Assembly: GCF_013167895.1 (NCBI RefSeq)
Contig: NZ_BLWC01000001.1
Coordinates: 682,001 to 746,000, forward strand
DNA: 64,000 nucleotides
From: Streptomyces fulvorobeus
GTDB lineage: Bacteria; Actinomycetota; Actinomycetes; Streptomycetales; Streptomycetaceae
Reading direction: 5' to 3'
The notes under the pieces were generated by a model that made no database searches, was not told the origin of the DNA, and saw only the letters and a list, made by a program, of their open reading frames with translations. The position numbers and the translations under genes are program-made. Of the stretch, positions 36,956-45,555 are shown piece by piece. Numbering within the stretch: the stretch's first letter is position 1; each line of letters starts with the position of its first letter.

Positions 36956-37031
36956 TTCCACAACCTCCGGTAGGCAGTCAGTTCTTGATCACAGAACCTA
37001 CCGGGGGCCACTGACAGCGGGCCCGCACGCC

Positions 37032-38618
37032 CTACCAGCTGGTCTTGCGGTACAGCTCCCACAGCTGCATGACGGTCTGCGGGTCCAGGGCGCGCTCGGC
37101 GCCACCGATGTCCTCGCCCGCCGCGACGTACAGCTTGCCCTGCCACAGCGGCAGCAGCCGGACGTCGTCGACGAGGATCTGCTGTGCCTGCTCGAACTGC
37201 TTGCTGACCGCGCCCCGGTCGCTCTCCTGGCGGGAGGACGGCAGCAGCTCGTCGGTGATCTCGGCGTTCAGGTACGGGGTGCCGGTGACGCTCTCCTTGC
37301 CCACGAAGGGGGCGATGAAGTTGTCCGGGTCCGGGAAGTCCGGGAACCAGCCACGGCCGAATACGGGGTACTCGCCCTTGGTGAAACCCTCCTGGAAAGC
37401 GGTCCAGGGCGCGCTCTTCAGGGTGATCCTGAACAGCCCGGACTCCTCCAGCTGGCGCTTCAGCTCCGCGAACTCGGGAGCGGTCGAGGAGCCGTACCGG
37501 TCGGTCGTGAACCAGAAGGTCATCTTGACGGGCTCGGTGATGCCGGCCTTGCTGAGGATGGACCTGGCCTTGGCCTCGTCGGGGTCGCCGAAGGTGTCGA
37601 AGAAACTGGTGGTGTGGCCGGCGATGCCCTTGGGCACCATCGAGTACAGGGGCTCCGCCGTGCCCTGGTACACCTTGGCGACCAGCGCGTCACGGTTCAC
37701 GAGCTGCGCGATGGCCCGGCGTACCGCCGGCTTGCCCGCGGCGGGGTCCCGGGGGTTGAAGACGAGGAACCGGATGTCCGCGCCGACCGTCTCGATGATC
37801 TGGAGACCGTCGTTGTCGGACTTGTCGTCCTCCAGGCTGACCACTTCCTGGGCGGTCAGACCGCGGTAGGTGGCGTCGATCTCCTTCTTCTTCAGCGCGT
37901 TCACCATGGAGGCGGAGTCGTCGAAGTACCGGATGGTGACGGCGGTGTTCCTGCGGTCGGCGAAGCCCTTGTAGTCCGGGTTCCTCGTCAGCTCGGAGAC
38001 CTCCTTGGCCTCGTACGACTCCAGGAGGTACGGGCCCGAGCCGGTGACCTTCCCGTCACTGCGGAGCTTGTCCTTGGGGTACTCGCCCGGCGCGACGAGC
38101 GACATCGCCGGGGTGGCGAGGATGAACGGGAACGTGGCGTCCGACTTGTTGAGGTGGAAGATCACCTCGTCCTCGCCCTTCGTCTCCACCCGGTCCAGGG
38201 AGCCGAGCATGCCGAGGGGGCCGCCCTTGACCTTGATCGTCCTGATGCGGTCGATGGAGTGCTTCACGGCTTCCGCGTCGATCTTCTCGCCGTTGGAGAA
38301 TTTCAGGTTCTCACGGAGCTCGCACCGGTAGGCCATGCTCGTCTCGTCGGTGAACGTGCAGGAGTCGGCGGCGTCGGGCTCGGGACTCGTACTGCCCGTG
38401 GGGAAGCTCACGAGGGTCTGGAAGACGTTGCGCATCAGCTCCCAGGAGCCGTCCCAGGCCGCGGCGGGGTCGAGCGTCGAGGGCGCGCTCGTCGTACCGA
38501 TGGTTATCTGCTGGTCCGTCTCGGAACTGCTGTCGGACAGCAGACCGCAGCCGGCCAGCAACGACAGGGAAGCAAGGGCTGCAGCAGCCTGCAGACTGGC
38601 CCGGTAGAACACGCGCAC
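37032..38618 (-). CDS. family 5 ABC transporter substrate-binding lipoprotein
   Basis: The protein has 528 residues. The signal MRVFYRASLQAAAALASL ends in the lipobox LLAGC (Cys at about residue 24). The SBP_bac_5 domain shows ITIGTTSAPSTLDPAAAWDG and AVKHSIDRIRTIKVKGG, typical of oligopeptide and related binding proteins. No permease or ATPase genes are adjacent, so it works with a transporter encoded elsewhere or as an orphan. The ligand is unknown. Confidence 0.9.
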   Translation of the reverse strand: MRVFYRASLQAAAALASLSLLAGCGLLSDSSSETDQQITIGTTSAPSTLDPAAAWDGSWELMRNVFQTLVSFPTGSTSPEPDAADSCTFTDETSMAYRCELRENLKFSNGEKIDAEAVKHSIDRIRTIKVKGGPLGMLGSLDRVETKGEDEVIFHLNKSDATFPFILATPAMSLVAPGEYPKDKLRSDGKVTGSGPYLLESYEAKEVSELTRNPDYKGFADRRNTAVTIRYFDDSASMVNALKKKEIDATYRGLTAQEVVSLEDDKSDNDGLQIIETVGADIRFLVFNPRDPAAGKPAVRRAIAQLVNRDALVAKVYQGTAEPLYSMVPKGIAGHTTSFFDTFGDPDEAKARSILSKAGITEPVKMTFWFTTDRYGSSTAPEFAELKRQLEESGLFRITLKSAPWTAFQEGFTKGEYPVFGRGWFPDFPDPDNFIAPFVGKESVTGTPYLNAEITDELLPSSRQESDRGAVSKQFEQAQQILVDDVRLLPLWQGKLYVAAGEDIGGAERALDPQTVMQLWELYRKTSW

Positions 38619-38658
38619 GCTCCTCGATCAGCCATGGGTCGGCAGACCATACCGCAGC

Positions 38659-38692
38659 GCCCCGCCGGGCCAATCCACGGGCCTGACGGGGC
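38659..38692 (-). terminator. terminator after the SDR genes
   Basis: GCCCCGCCGGGCC (38659-38671) pairs with GGGCCTGACGGGGC (38679-38692) with one mismatch and one G-U pair, 38 bp beyond the last SDR stop codon. Confidence 0.55.
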
Positions 38693-38729
38693 ACTTGAGT
38701 CAATCAGGGTCAAATCCACTCAGGCCGTC

Positions 38730-39485
38730 TCAGGCCACGCCCGCATTCAGGAAGATCCCGCCGTCCACGACGAGCGTCTGTCCCGTGATCCAGCCGGACT
38801 GCTCGGAGGTGAGGAACGCCGCCGCCCCGCCGATGTCCTGCGGGACGCCCAGCCGGCCGAGCGGGTAGGCGGCGGCCGCCTCCGCCTCCCGGCCCTCGTA
38901 CAGCGCCTCGGCGAACTTGGTCTTCACCACGGCCGGAGCGATCGCGTTGACCCGGACGCCCGGGGCGAACTCGTGCGCCAGCTGGAGGGTCAGGTTGACC
39001 ATGGCCGCCTTGCTCATGCCGTACGCGCCGATGAAGGGCGAGGCGGAGACACCGGCGACCGAGGCGATGTTGACGATCGCCCCGCCGTTGTCCTTCTGCC
39101 ACGCCTTCCAGGTCTGCTGGGCGAAGCCGAGCGCGGAGATCACGTTGGTCTCGTAGACCTTGCGGGCGACGGCGAGGTCCAGCTCGGCCATCGGTCCGAA
39201 CACCGGATTGGTGCCCGCGTTGTTGACGAGGAAGTCGATCCGGCCGAAGACCTCCATGGTGTGGGCGACCGCCGCGGCCTGGTGGGCCTCGTCGTGCGCC
39301 TTGCCCGGGATGCCGGTCGCCCGGTCCGCGCCGAGCCTCTCGACGGCCTCCTTGAGCGCTTCCTCCCCGCGGCCCGTGATGCAGACCCGGTCGCCGCGGG
39401 CGACGAGCGCCTCGGCGATCCCGTAACCGATACCGCGGCTCGCCCCCGTGATGAGGGCGACCCTGCCGCTGTCCCGCACAGTCAT
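38730..39485 (-). CDS. short-chain dehydrogenase/reductase
   Basis: The protein has 251 residues from the ATG at 39485. SDR motifs: LITGASRGIGYGIAEAL (TGxxxGxG, near residue 12), NNAG within FLVNNAGTNPVFG, and the catalytic pair YGMSKAAMV (YxxxK). The C-terminal GQTLVVDGG is usual. It lies 15 bp after the preceding fabG-like gene, in one operon. The substrate is unknown. Confidence 0.9.
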   Translation of the reverse strand: MTVRDSGRVALITGASRGIGYGIAEALVARGDRVCITGRGEEALKEAVERLGADRATGIPGKAHDEAHQAAAVAHTMEVFGRIDFLVNNAGTNPVFGPMAELDLAVARKVYETNVISALGFAQQTWKAWQKDNGGAIVNIASVAGVSASPFIGAYGMSKAAMVNLTLQLAHEFAPGVRVNAIAPAVVKTKFAEALYEGREAEAAAAYPLGRLGVPQDIGGAAAFLTSEQSGWITGQTLVVDGGIFLNAGVA

Positions 39486-39500
39486 GTCCTGCCCTTCGAG

Positions 39501-40262
39501 TTAGTTGAGCGGTCCGCCGGCGACGTACATGACCTGGCCGGAGACGAAGCCCGCGTCGTCGCCCGTGAAGAAGGCGATGGCGTTGGCGATGTCCTCGGGG
39601 TGGCCGACGCGCTGTACGGGGATCTGGCTCGCCGCAGCGGCCTGGAACTCCTCGAAGCCCATACCGACCCGGGCCGCCGTCTGAGCCGTCATCTCGGTCA
39701 CGACGAATCCGGGCGCGACGGCGTTGGCGGTGATGCCGAACTTGCCGAGCTCCTTGGCGAGGGTCTTGGTGAAGCCCTGGAGGCCGGCCTTCACGGCGGA
39801 GTAGTTGGCCTGGCCGCGGTTGCCCAGCGCGGAGGAGGAGGAGAGCGAGACGATACGGCCGAACTTGGCGTCCACCATGTGCTTCTGGACGGCCTTGGCC
39901 ATCAGGAACGCGCCCTTGAGGTGCACGTTCATCACGAGGTCCCAGTCGGACTCGCTCATCTTGAAGAGCAGGTTGTCACGGAGGACACCCGCGTTGTTGA
40001 CGAGGATCGTCGGGGCGCCGAGCTCGGTGGCGACCCGCGCGACAGCCGCCTCCACCTGCGCGCTGTCCGACACGTCGCAGCCGACCGCGAGGGCGGTGCC
40101 CCCGGCGGCGGTGATCTTCTCGACCGTGCCCTTGCAGGCCGCCTCGTCGAGGTCGAGTACGGCGACGGCGCGGCCCTCGGCCGCCAGACGCACTGCGGTG
40201 GCGGCGCCAATGCCCCGCGCCGCTCCCGTCACGATGGCGACGCGCTGCTCGGTGGTGGACAT
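39501..40262 (-). CDS. 3-oxoacyl-ACP reductase-like SDR (FabG type)
   Basis: The protein has 253 residues from the ATG at 40262. Motifs: IVTGAARGIGAATAVRLA, VNNAGVLRDNLLFKM, SLSSSSALGNRGQANYSAVKAGLQGF (catalytic Ser, Tyr and Lys) and a final QVMYVAGGP. The RDNLLFKM and GNRGQANYSAVKAGL stretches are typical of FabG. It may reduce a 3-oxoacyl thioester; the local pair suggests fatty or polyketide-related oxidation rather than the main FAS II copy. A possible operator precedes it. Confidence 0.9.
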   Translation of the reverse strand: MSTTEQRVAIVTGAARGIGAATAVRLAAEGRAVAVLDLDEAACKGTVEKITAAGGTALAVGCDVSDSAQVEAAVARVATELGAPTILVNNAGVLRDNLLFKMSESDWDLVMNVHLKGAFLMAKAVQKHMVDAKFGRIVSLSSSSALGNRGQANYSAVKAGLQGFTKTLAKELGKFGITANAVAPGFVVTEMTAQTAARVGMGFEEFQAAAASQIPVQRVGHPEDIANAIAFFTGDDAGFVSGQVMYVAGGPLN

Positions 40263-40335
40263 GCTTGGATCTCCTCGCCCTTGGATCGGGGCTCAGCGGA
40301 CGTGGGGACGATCCCTGACGGAAAAGTTCCCCATG

Positions 40336-40353
40336 ACTGAGCAACCGCTTAGT
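40336..40353. promoter_or_regulatory. imperfect palindrome upstream of the SDR operon
   Basis: ACTGAGCAACCGCTTAGT has arms ACT(G/A)AGC around AACC, 74 bp upstream of the FabG-type start. Such AGCNNNNGCT-type sites are common operators of TetR regulators of acyl-CoA genes in actinobacteria (family knowledge). Confidence 0.5.
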
Positions 40354-40467
40354 ACCTTCAGCAGACGAGACGCTAGAAGGCCCGGCACCCGGTGTCAACG
40401 GCCCGAGGGCGCAGCGGCGTATGTCACACCCGCCGGCGCCTCCCGCGCGGCGCCGCCGGGCCCGCGA

Positions 40468-40851
40468 TCAGCGCACGAGCAGGTCGAGCAGCCGTTCGAT
40501 CTCAGCCGCCGGGTCCGTCGTGAGGCCGCTGTGCACGGGCCCCGGCTGGACGACCGTGGAACGCGGCGCGATCAGCCAGCGAAAACGCCGTCCGAGGTCG
40601 TCGCCCGCCGCCTGGCCCGCCGCGTCACCGCCGTGACAGACCCCTTCCACGGCCCGCAGAGCGGCCCGCACGCCGACCACGTCGGCCCTCGGGTCCAGCG
40701 CCGCGAGCTTGCGCTCGTCCAGATGCGTGCGGGCGGCGACGAAGGATCTCGCCCGGCAGTACACCAGCACGCCCGCGTTGAAGCACTCACCACGCTCCAC
40801 CCTGGGGACGACCCGCAGCACGGCGTACTCGAAGACATCGCGCCTGGTCAT
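40468..40851 (-). CDS. DUF3037 domain protein
   Basis: The protein has 127 residues from the ATG at 40851, which overlaps the stop of the HipA-like gene. The sequence VFEYAVLRVVPRVERGECFNAGVLVYCRAR near the N-terminus is the DUF3037 hallmark. The family is often next to a HipA-like kinase and its function is unknown. The overlap suggests coupled translation and a joint role with that kinase. Confidence 0.9.
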   Translation of the reverse strand: MTRRDVFEYAVLRVVPRVERGECFNAGVLVYCRARSFVAARTHLDERKLAALDPRADVVGVRAALRAVEGVCHGGDAAGQAAGDDLGRRFRWLIAPRSTVVQPGPVHSGLTTDPAAEIERLLDLLVR

Positions 40852-41702
40852 CGTCGGCCGCCCTTGCCGCTCTGCTCGTCACCGGCCGGCTGGGGGGCCA
40901 GGCGCCCGACGAGCCAGCCGGGCGCCTGCGAGGGCCTGGTCCTGGTCGGCGCGTCCAGCGAGATCCGCTCGTGGACGCTGCGCGCGCGGGCCAGCAGCGG
41001 TGCCACGTAGGCGCGGCGCAGCGCGTCCGTCGACTCGAAGCCGGGCTCGTCGACGAGCCACTCGTCGGGTACGTCGGCGACGACCTCGGTGAGCAGCTCC
41101 TCGGTGACGAGCGGGCCCAGCTCGGCGGCCGCGGCCGCGATGTCCGGGCCGAAGGGTGCGAGCACGTGGTCGGAGGCGTTGTAGGGCTTGGCCGCCGAGG
41201 TCTGCGCCCCGGGCCAGTTGTGGTGCCAGATCATCGTGGCCCCGTGGTCGATCAGCCAGGGGTCGCCGTGCCAGACCAGCATGTTGGGGTTGCGCCACGA
41301 CCGGTCGACGTTGTTGATCAGCGCGTCGAACCAGATGACCTTCCCGGCTTCCGCGGGCCCGACCTGGTAGGCGAGCGGATCGAAGCCCAGCGAGCCGGGA
41401 AGGTAGTCCATCCCGAGGTTGAGGCCGCCGCTCGCCTTGAGCAGTTCCTGCACCTCCTGGTCGGGCTCGGCCAGCCCGATGACGGGGTCGAGCTGGATGG
41501 TGACGAGCTCCGGCACGCGCAGCCCCAGCCGCCGGCCGAGCTCTCCGCAGACGACCTCCGCCACGAGGGTCTTGCGGCCCTGGCCCGCGCCGGTGAACTT
41601 CATGACGTACGTGCCCAGATCGTCGGCCTCGACGATCCCGGGGAGCGATCCACCCTCCCGCAGGGGCGTGACGTAGCGGGTCGCGACAACCTCTTTTAGC
41701 AC
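40848..41702 (-). CDS. HipA-like kinase-domain protein
   Basis: The protein has 284 residues from the GTG at 41702, which gives the family start LKEVVATRYVTPLREGGSLP. Further upstream the frame stays open but is remnant integrase/IS sequence. The segment TYVMKFTGAGQGRKTLVAEVVCGELG holds the likely ATP-binding Lys. DALINNVDRSWRNPNMLVW and PWLIDHGATMIWHHNWPG match the catalytic and metal-binding loops (N-V-D-R-S/N; IDHG) of the HipA/PI4-kinase-like fold. It is paired with DUF3037, not with HipB. Confidence 0.82.
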   Translation of the reverse strand: MLKEVVATRYVTPLREGGSLPGIVEADDLGTYVMKFTGAGQGRKTLVAEVVCGELGRRLGLRVPELVTIQLDPVIGLAEPDQEVQELLKASGGLNLGMDYLPGSLGFDPLAYQVGPAEAGKVIWFDALINNVDRSWRNPNMLVWHGDPWLIDHGATMIWHHNWPGAQTSAAKPYNASDHVLAPFGPDIAAAAAELGPLVTEELLTEVVADVPDEWLVDEPGFESTDALRRAYVAPLLARARSVHERISLDAPTRTRPSQAPGWLVGRLAPQPAGDEQSGKGGRR

Positions 41703-41820
41703 TTTCCCAGGCCACCCATCTCTTAGCCTTGCATTCAACGGAGGGCTCCTTCGGGGCGTAGAGGCGGGAATCGCCAGTCGACGGCGCTGGGGGAAATCTG
41801 GGGAGTTCCGGCCAGCTAGC

Positions 41821-41913
41821 TGATCCCCCGCGCTCCCCAAGCAGACCGTCGATGGTGCCGCGCCCTTTGCTGCCGGCCTCCGGCATGAAGTGAGCATAGT
41901 AACCGAGAGTGAT
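41821..41913 (-). pseudogene. C-terminal remnant of a tyrosine recombinase
   Basis: This minus-strand frame reads ITLGYYAHFMPEAGSKGRGTIDGLLGERGG, which is the end of phage/ICE-type integrases; the YYAHFMPEAG element contains the catalytic Tyr region. Nothing upstream belongs to the integrase; the transposase fragment begins within about 20 bp. Only about 30 residues are left, so it is a scar from an integrated element beside the HipA-like gene. Confidence 0.55.
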
Positions 41914-41929
41914 CGCGGGCGAGGGTGTC

Positions 41930-42420
41930 GACGGCGGCGGCCACCGCCGCGGCGTTCTGGCGGTGGCCGCCGACGGCCCGGCGGATTGCCCGCGCGACCG
42001 GCCCGTCCACCGTGGCGCTTGTGGCCGAGCGGGTGTCGAGGAACGCGCCGACGGCTCGGTCGAGGGCGTCGCCGTCGAGGCGTTCCAGCAGGCGGCGGAT
42101 GGTCGCGGGGTGCGGGGCGGAGGTCTGCCCGGTGAACGGGTCGGGGGTGAAGCCGAGTGTCCGCAGGGCCCAGGGCGGCGCGTCGGTGATCCATTCCCCG
42201 ATCGCGGCCAGCGACTTCGCACCGGGCAGGACGGCGGCGGCCACCGCGCAGACCAGTGCGCTGAAGGGGTAGATCCGGCCTTTACGGCCCCTGGGATCGG
42301 GCATCCCGGTCAGGAACGTACGCAGGTCAACGGCATCAAGGAGCGGTGCCGGGGCGGCTATCGAGGCCAGTTGCCCCAGCGGGGTGGCGATAGGCGATGA
42401 TGCAGACGCTCGCGCCAGGC
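41930..42420 (-). mobile_element. ISAs1-family transposase, N-terminal fragment
   Basis: The minus-strand frame has ASSPIATPLGQLASIAAPAPLLDAVDLRTFLTGMPDPRGRKGRIYPFSALVCAVAAAVLPG and AIGEWITDAPPWALRTLGF, then PHPATIRRLLERLDGDALDRAVGAFL. These are the family-typical first 130 residues of ISAs1-type transposases. The catalytic DDE part is absent; the sequence passes into the integrase remnant. No terminal repeats were found. It is inactive. Confidence 0.65.
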
Positions 42421-42427
42421 CACCCCC

Positions 42428-42678
42428 ATGGTCCGAGGAATCCCCCCACGGGCCCGCCCCGACGGGATCACCGGCACCCAGCTGGCCATCGCCCACCTCC
42501 TCGTCGAGGGCCACGTCGACGAAGCGATCGCCCGCCGCCTCGGCATGAAGATCCGCACCTGCCGCGGCCACATCGCCAACTCTCCGCCGCCCTCGGCGGC
42601 GGCAGTCGCGCCCAACTCGGCTATTTCATCGCCCGCTCGGGCATCCTCGACGACCGCACGGCCGACCCGGCGGACTGA
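42428..42678 (+). pseudogene. LuxR-type HTH C-terminal fragment
   Basis: The plus-strand frame from about 42428 reads ITGTQLAIAHLLVEGHVDEAIARRLGMKIRTCRGHIAN, the recognition HTH of the LuxR/NarL family. It then changes frame near 42580 (one C lost before TCTCC) and continues LSAALGGGSRAQLGYFIARSGIL to a stop at 42678. Only the DNA-binding end is left, truncated where the IS fragment begins; it could be a gene cut by that insertion. Confidence 0.55.
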
Positions 42679-42734
42679 AACCGGCCCTTCTCCCCTCGTA
42701 CAACCATCCGCCGATCTCCGCTGTCTTGATCCCC

Positions 42735-44090
42735 GTGAAGAAGACGCTCATCGCCTCCGCCGCCGCACTCGGCGCGCTCGCCGCCGTCACCGGCCCGGCC
42801 GCGGCCCCCGCCGCGGCCGCCTCCGACGCCCTGTGGCTCTGGTCCGACCCGTACGAGATCACCCTCGCGGGCCCGTCCGAGGACGGCTCCCCCGCACCGT
42901 CGCAGTCGCTGACCGTGCAGATCAGCCACGACAACACGGCGACCACCGTCGCGGCCGGCACGCTCACCGTCGACGCCTCCGGAGTCGCCTCGTTCGCCGA
43001 GGTCACCTGGCCCGCGAACTGCCGCCCGGAGAACGAGACCACCGCCGTCTGCACCACCCCCGAACTCCCCGGCGGCGCCAACGCCCCCGCCGCGCGGATC
43101 GGCCTGACCACAAAGCCGGGCGCCACCGACGGCAACGACGGCTACGTCCGCTACACCGCCCAGGCCGGCGGCATGAACGCCTACCCGGGCGAGACCTACG
43201 TCGCCGTCAACGACGGCCCCGCGCTCGGCCTCACCCAGGCCGAGTACCGCACCGGCATGGCACCCGACCAGCCCTTCGACTCCTCCGTCGTCCTCGGCAA
43301 CCAGGGCAACCGCACCGCCGACCGCACCCTGCTCACCGTCTTCACCTCCCGCGGCATCCGCCTCGGCATGTCCGTCCCCTCCAACTGCGAGTCCACGAAC
43401 GCCGTCACCGGCCGTACGTTCCTCTGCGTCCTGGACGAGCGGACGACCCCGGGCGCGTACCACTCCCTCCCGCTGAAGTTCCGCACCAAGGACATGGCCC
43501 TCTTCGACCGCGTCGACTATTCGGCGCAGCCCTACTCCGAGCAGGCGCTCGCCGAGGCCCGCGCCGGCCGCGCCTTCACCCCGGGCGCCGGCCCGGAGCT
43601 GAACCTCACCCCGGCCGCCGCCCCCTCCGACGAGCTCCAGCCGTACCGCAGCTTCACGGTGAAGACCGTCAACCAGGCCGACTACCGGCTGACCGCCTCC
43701 ACCGTCTCCGGCGCGGCCGGCGACACCGTCCCCGCCACCGTCACCGTCCACAACGCGGGCCCCGCCTGGGTCGCCTCCCTCGGCGCGGGCGAACCCGCCG
43801 CGACCGTCGACATCGACATACCCGCCGGCACCTCGGTCGCCTCCGCCCCCGACGCCTGCTGGTCCGAGTCCGGGACCCGCTACCGCTGCAACACCCCCAT
43901 CTACCTCACCGAATCCGGCAAGCCCGCCACCCACACCTTCCCCTTCACCCTCCACATCGACGAGGTCATCCCGAACGCCACCGCCCGCGCCGCCCTCTAC
44001 AACGACGCCTACGAACCCGCCGTCCGCACCTTCGACCCCGACCTGACGAACAACACGGCCACTCTCACCGTCAACCCCTCGACGAGCTGA
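42735..44090 (+). CDS. secreted protein with beta-sandwich/DUF11-like region
   Basis: The protein has 451 residues from the GTG at 42735, which gives a clean signal peptide (KKTLIASAAALGALAAVTGPAAA). A TTG at 42726 is an alternative. The exported part is rich in Thr, Val and Asp with beta-sheet patterns. The C-terminal stretch TVPATVTVHNAGPAW and DPDLTNNTATLTVNP resembles DUF11/CARDB-type repeats of cell-surface proteins. No catalytic motif or cell-wall anchor is visible. It follows the mobile-element scar and ends at a strong hairpin. Confidence 0.75.
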   Translation: MKKTLIASAAALGALAAVTGPAAAPAAAASDALWLWSDPYEITLAGPSEDGSPAPSQSLTVQISHDNTATTVAAGTLTVDASGVASFAEVTWPANCRPENETTAVCTTPELPGGANAPAARIGLTTKPGATDGNDGYVRYTAQAGGMNAYPGETYVAVNDGPALGLTQAEYRTGMAPDQPFDSSVVLGNQGNRTADRTLLTVFTSRGIRLGMSVPSNCESTNAVTGRTFLCVLDERTTPGAYHSLPLKFRTKDMALFDRVDYSAQPYSEQALAEARAGRAFTPGAGPELNLTPAAAPSDELQPYRSFTVKTVNQADYRLTASTVSGAAGDTVPATVTVHNAGPAWVASLGAGEPAATVDIDIPAGTSVASAPDACWSESGTRYRCNTPIYLTESGKPATHTFPFTLHIDEVIPNATARAALYNDAYEPAVRTFDPDLTNNTATLTVNPSTS

Positions 44091-44103
44091 CGCACGCCCC
44101 CTC

Positions 44104-44153
44104 CGGCTGCCCGGCCCGACCCCTGCGCCGGCCCTGTACGAGCCGGGCAGCCG
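44104..44153 (+). terminator. terminator after the secreted protein
   Basis: CGGCTGCCCGG (44104-44114) and its exact complement (44143-44153) form an 11-bp stem with a 28-base loop, 13 bp after the stop. I see nothing else gene-like in the 337-bp gap 44091-44427. Confidence 0.7.
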
Positions 44154-44427
44154 ACCCCCGCACCGCCCCGGTAACCCCACTCGCATCACCCGTGGGCGAC
44201 TGGCCCGCCCAGAGGGGGGAACGGGCGGGCACGGGCGGACCAGAGCGCCGAGCGCCCGACGCCGCCCACCCCCACCCGATTTACAGTCCCGGACGCATGG
44301 GCTGGGGACGTGAGCGGGTTGCGTCGACAGTTGGAAGTGCTCGGTCACAGGCAGGGTGGCGGACGTGTGAGAACGCCGTATCGCCTATGTGGGGGGTGCC
44401 CGGGGGCGGGTGCCCGGTGTGTCCGGT

Positions 44428-45414
44428 TCAGCTCTGGAGGGTGGTGAGCCAGTCGGTCAGCAGGCGGTTGACCTCGGCGGGGCGTTCCTGCTGGATCCAG
44501 TGGCCGCAGCCTTCCAGCAGGTGGGATGCGGACAGGGCGGGGAGAGTGGTGGGGTAGGCGTTGATGGCGTCGGCCATCCAGGTGGTGGAGGCGTCCAGGG
44601 TGCCGCCGATGAACAGGGACGGCTGTGTGACCGGGGCGCCGCGGTGGGGGGCGAGGTCCTCCCAGTCGCGGTCCATGTTGCGGTAGCGGTTGAGGGCGCC
44701 GGTCAGGCCGGTGTGCTCGAACTCCGCGGCGTAGACGTCGAGGTCGTCCTCGCTCAGCCAGGCCGGGAGCGGGCCGGTGGGGAAGCGGTCGCGCAGCCGG
44801 CCGCCGTGGGTGACGAAGTGCGGGTCGGGCTCACCCCGGGCGGGCATGGTGTCGGCGGACAGCGCCGCGTAGAAGCCGGCGAGCCAGCCCCGGACGTCGG
44901 GCTCGATCTCCGCCTCGGCGCGGCCGGGCTCCTGGAAGTAGGAGACGTAGAACTCCTGCTCGGGGCCGCCGATCCGGCCGAAGACGTCGGTGGGGCGGGG
45001 GCCGCCCGGCGGTGCGTAGGGGACGCTCAGCAGGCCGACGGCGTGGAAGACCTCGGGGTGGAGCAGTGCGGAGGAGGCGGCGATGTTGGAGCCCCAGTCG
45101 TGGCCGACGACCACCGCGCTCTCCTCGCCGAGGGCGCGCACCGCGGCGACGTTGTCCTGCACCAGGTCGAGCATCCGGTAGGCGTCGGTGGCGGCGGGTC
45201 TGGAGGAGCGGCCGTAGCCGCGCACGTCGATCGCCGCCGCCCGGTAGCCGGCGGCGGCGAGGGCCGGGAGCTGGAGGCGCCAGGAGTACCAGGACTCGGG
45301 AAAGCCGTGCACGAGTAGGACCAGCGGGCCCGTGCCCTGCTCGACCAGATGCAGGCGCCCGGCCGGGGTTTCGATGATGCGGTGGCGGAGCTCGGCGGTC
45401 GGCTCGGGCTGCAT
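44428..45414 (-). CDS. alpha/beta hydrolase, epoxide-hydrolase-like
   Basis: The protein has 328 residues from the ATG at 45414. Motifs: HGFPESW (residues 36-42, oxyanion hole), VVGHDWGSN with nucleophile Asp106, and a C-terminal GCGHWIQQERP with the catalytic His. The Asp nucleophile points to an epoxide hydrolase or haloalkane dehalogenase-like role rather than an esterase. It is divergent from the XRE-cupin gene and probably its target, as an inverted repeat lies between. Confidence 0.88.
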   Translation of the reverse strand: MQPEPTAELRHRIIETPAGRLHLVEQGTGPLVLLVHGFPESWYSWRLQLPALAAAGYRAAAIDVRGYGRSSRPAATDAYRMLDLVQDNVAAVRALGEESAVVVGHDWGSNIAASSALLHPEVFHAVGLLSVPYAPPGGPRPTDVFGRIGGPEQEFYVSYFQEPGRAEAEIEPDVRGWLAGFYAALSADTMPARGEPDPHFVTHGGRLRDRFPTGPLPAWLSEDDLDVYAAEFEHTGLTGALNRYRNMDRDWEDLAPHRGAPVTQPSLFIGGTLDASTTWMADAINAYPTTLPALSASHLLEGCGHWIQQERPAEVNRLLTDWLTTLQS

Positions 45415-45491
45415 GGGCTTCTCCTGGTTTCGCGGGCGGAGGCGGCTACTCGTCGATCATGCGGCGCGGCGGCTGCCCGCCGCCATCAGCG

Positions 45492-45506
45492 TTGCCATCC
45501 TGGCAA
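45492..45506. promoter_or_regulatory. inverted repeat between hydrolase and XRE-cupin genes
   Basis: TTGCCATCCTGGCAA has perfect 6-bp arms around TCC, 50 bp before the XRE-cupin start and 78 bp before the hydrolase start. A likely operator for the divergent pair. Confidence 0.6.
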
Positions 45507-45555
45507 GATCGCAGGACGGGGCGGTTGAGCGGTGCGGCTGGAAGGAGCGGGGACG

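Noticed and set aside
36981-36997. GTTCT-N7-AGAAC inverted repeat upstream of ung as an SOS box
   Set aside because: It does not match the actinobacterial LexA pattern GAAC-N4-GTTC, and the arms are only 5 bp.
37614-40340. Long plus-strand frame opposite the binding protein and SDR genes
   Set aside because: Arg/Gly/Val-rich shadow frame without domains; the minus-strand genes account for the sequence.
44154-44427. Possible small gene between the secreted protein and the hydrolase
   Set aside because: Only short, low-complexity frames without start or ribosome site; I see nothing supportable.
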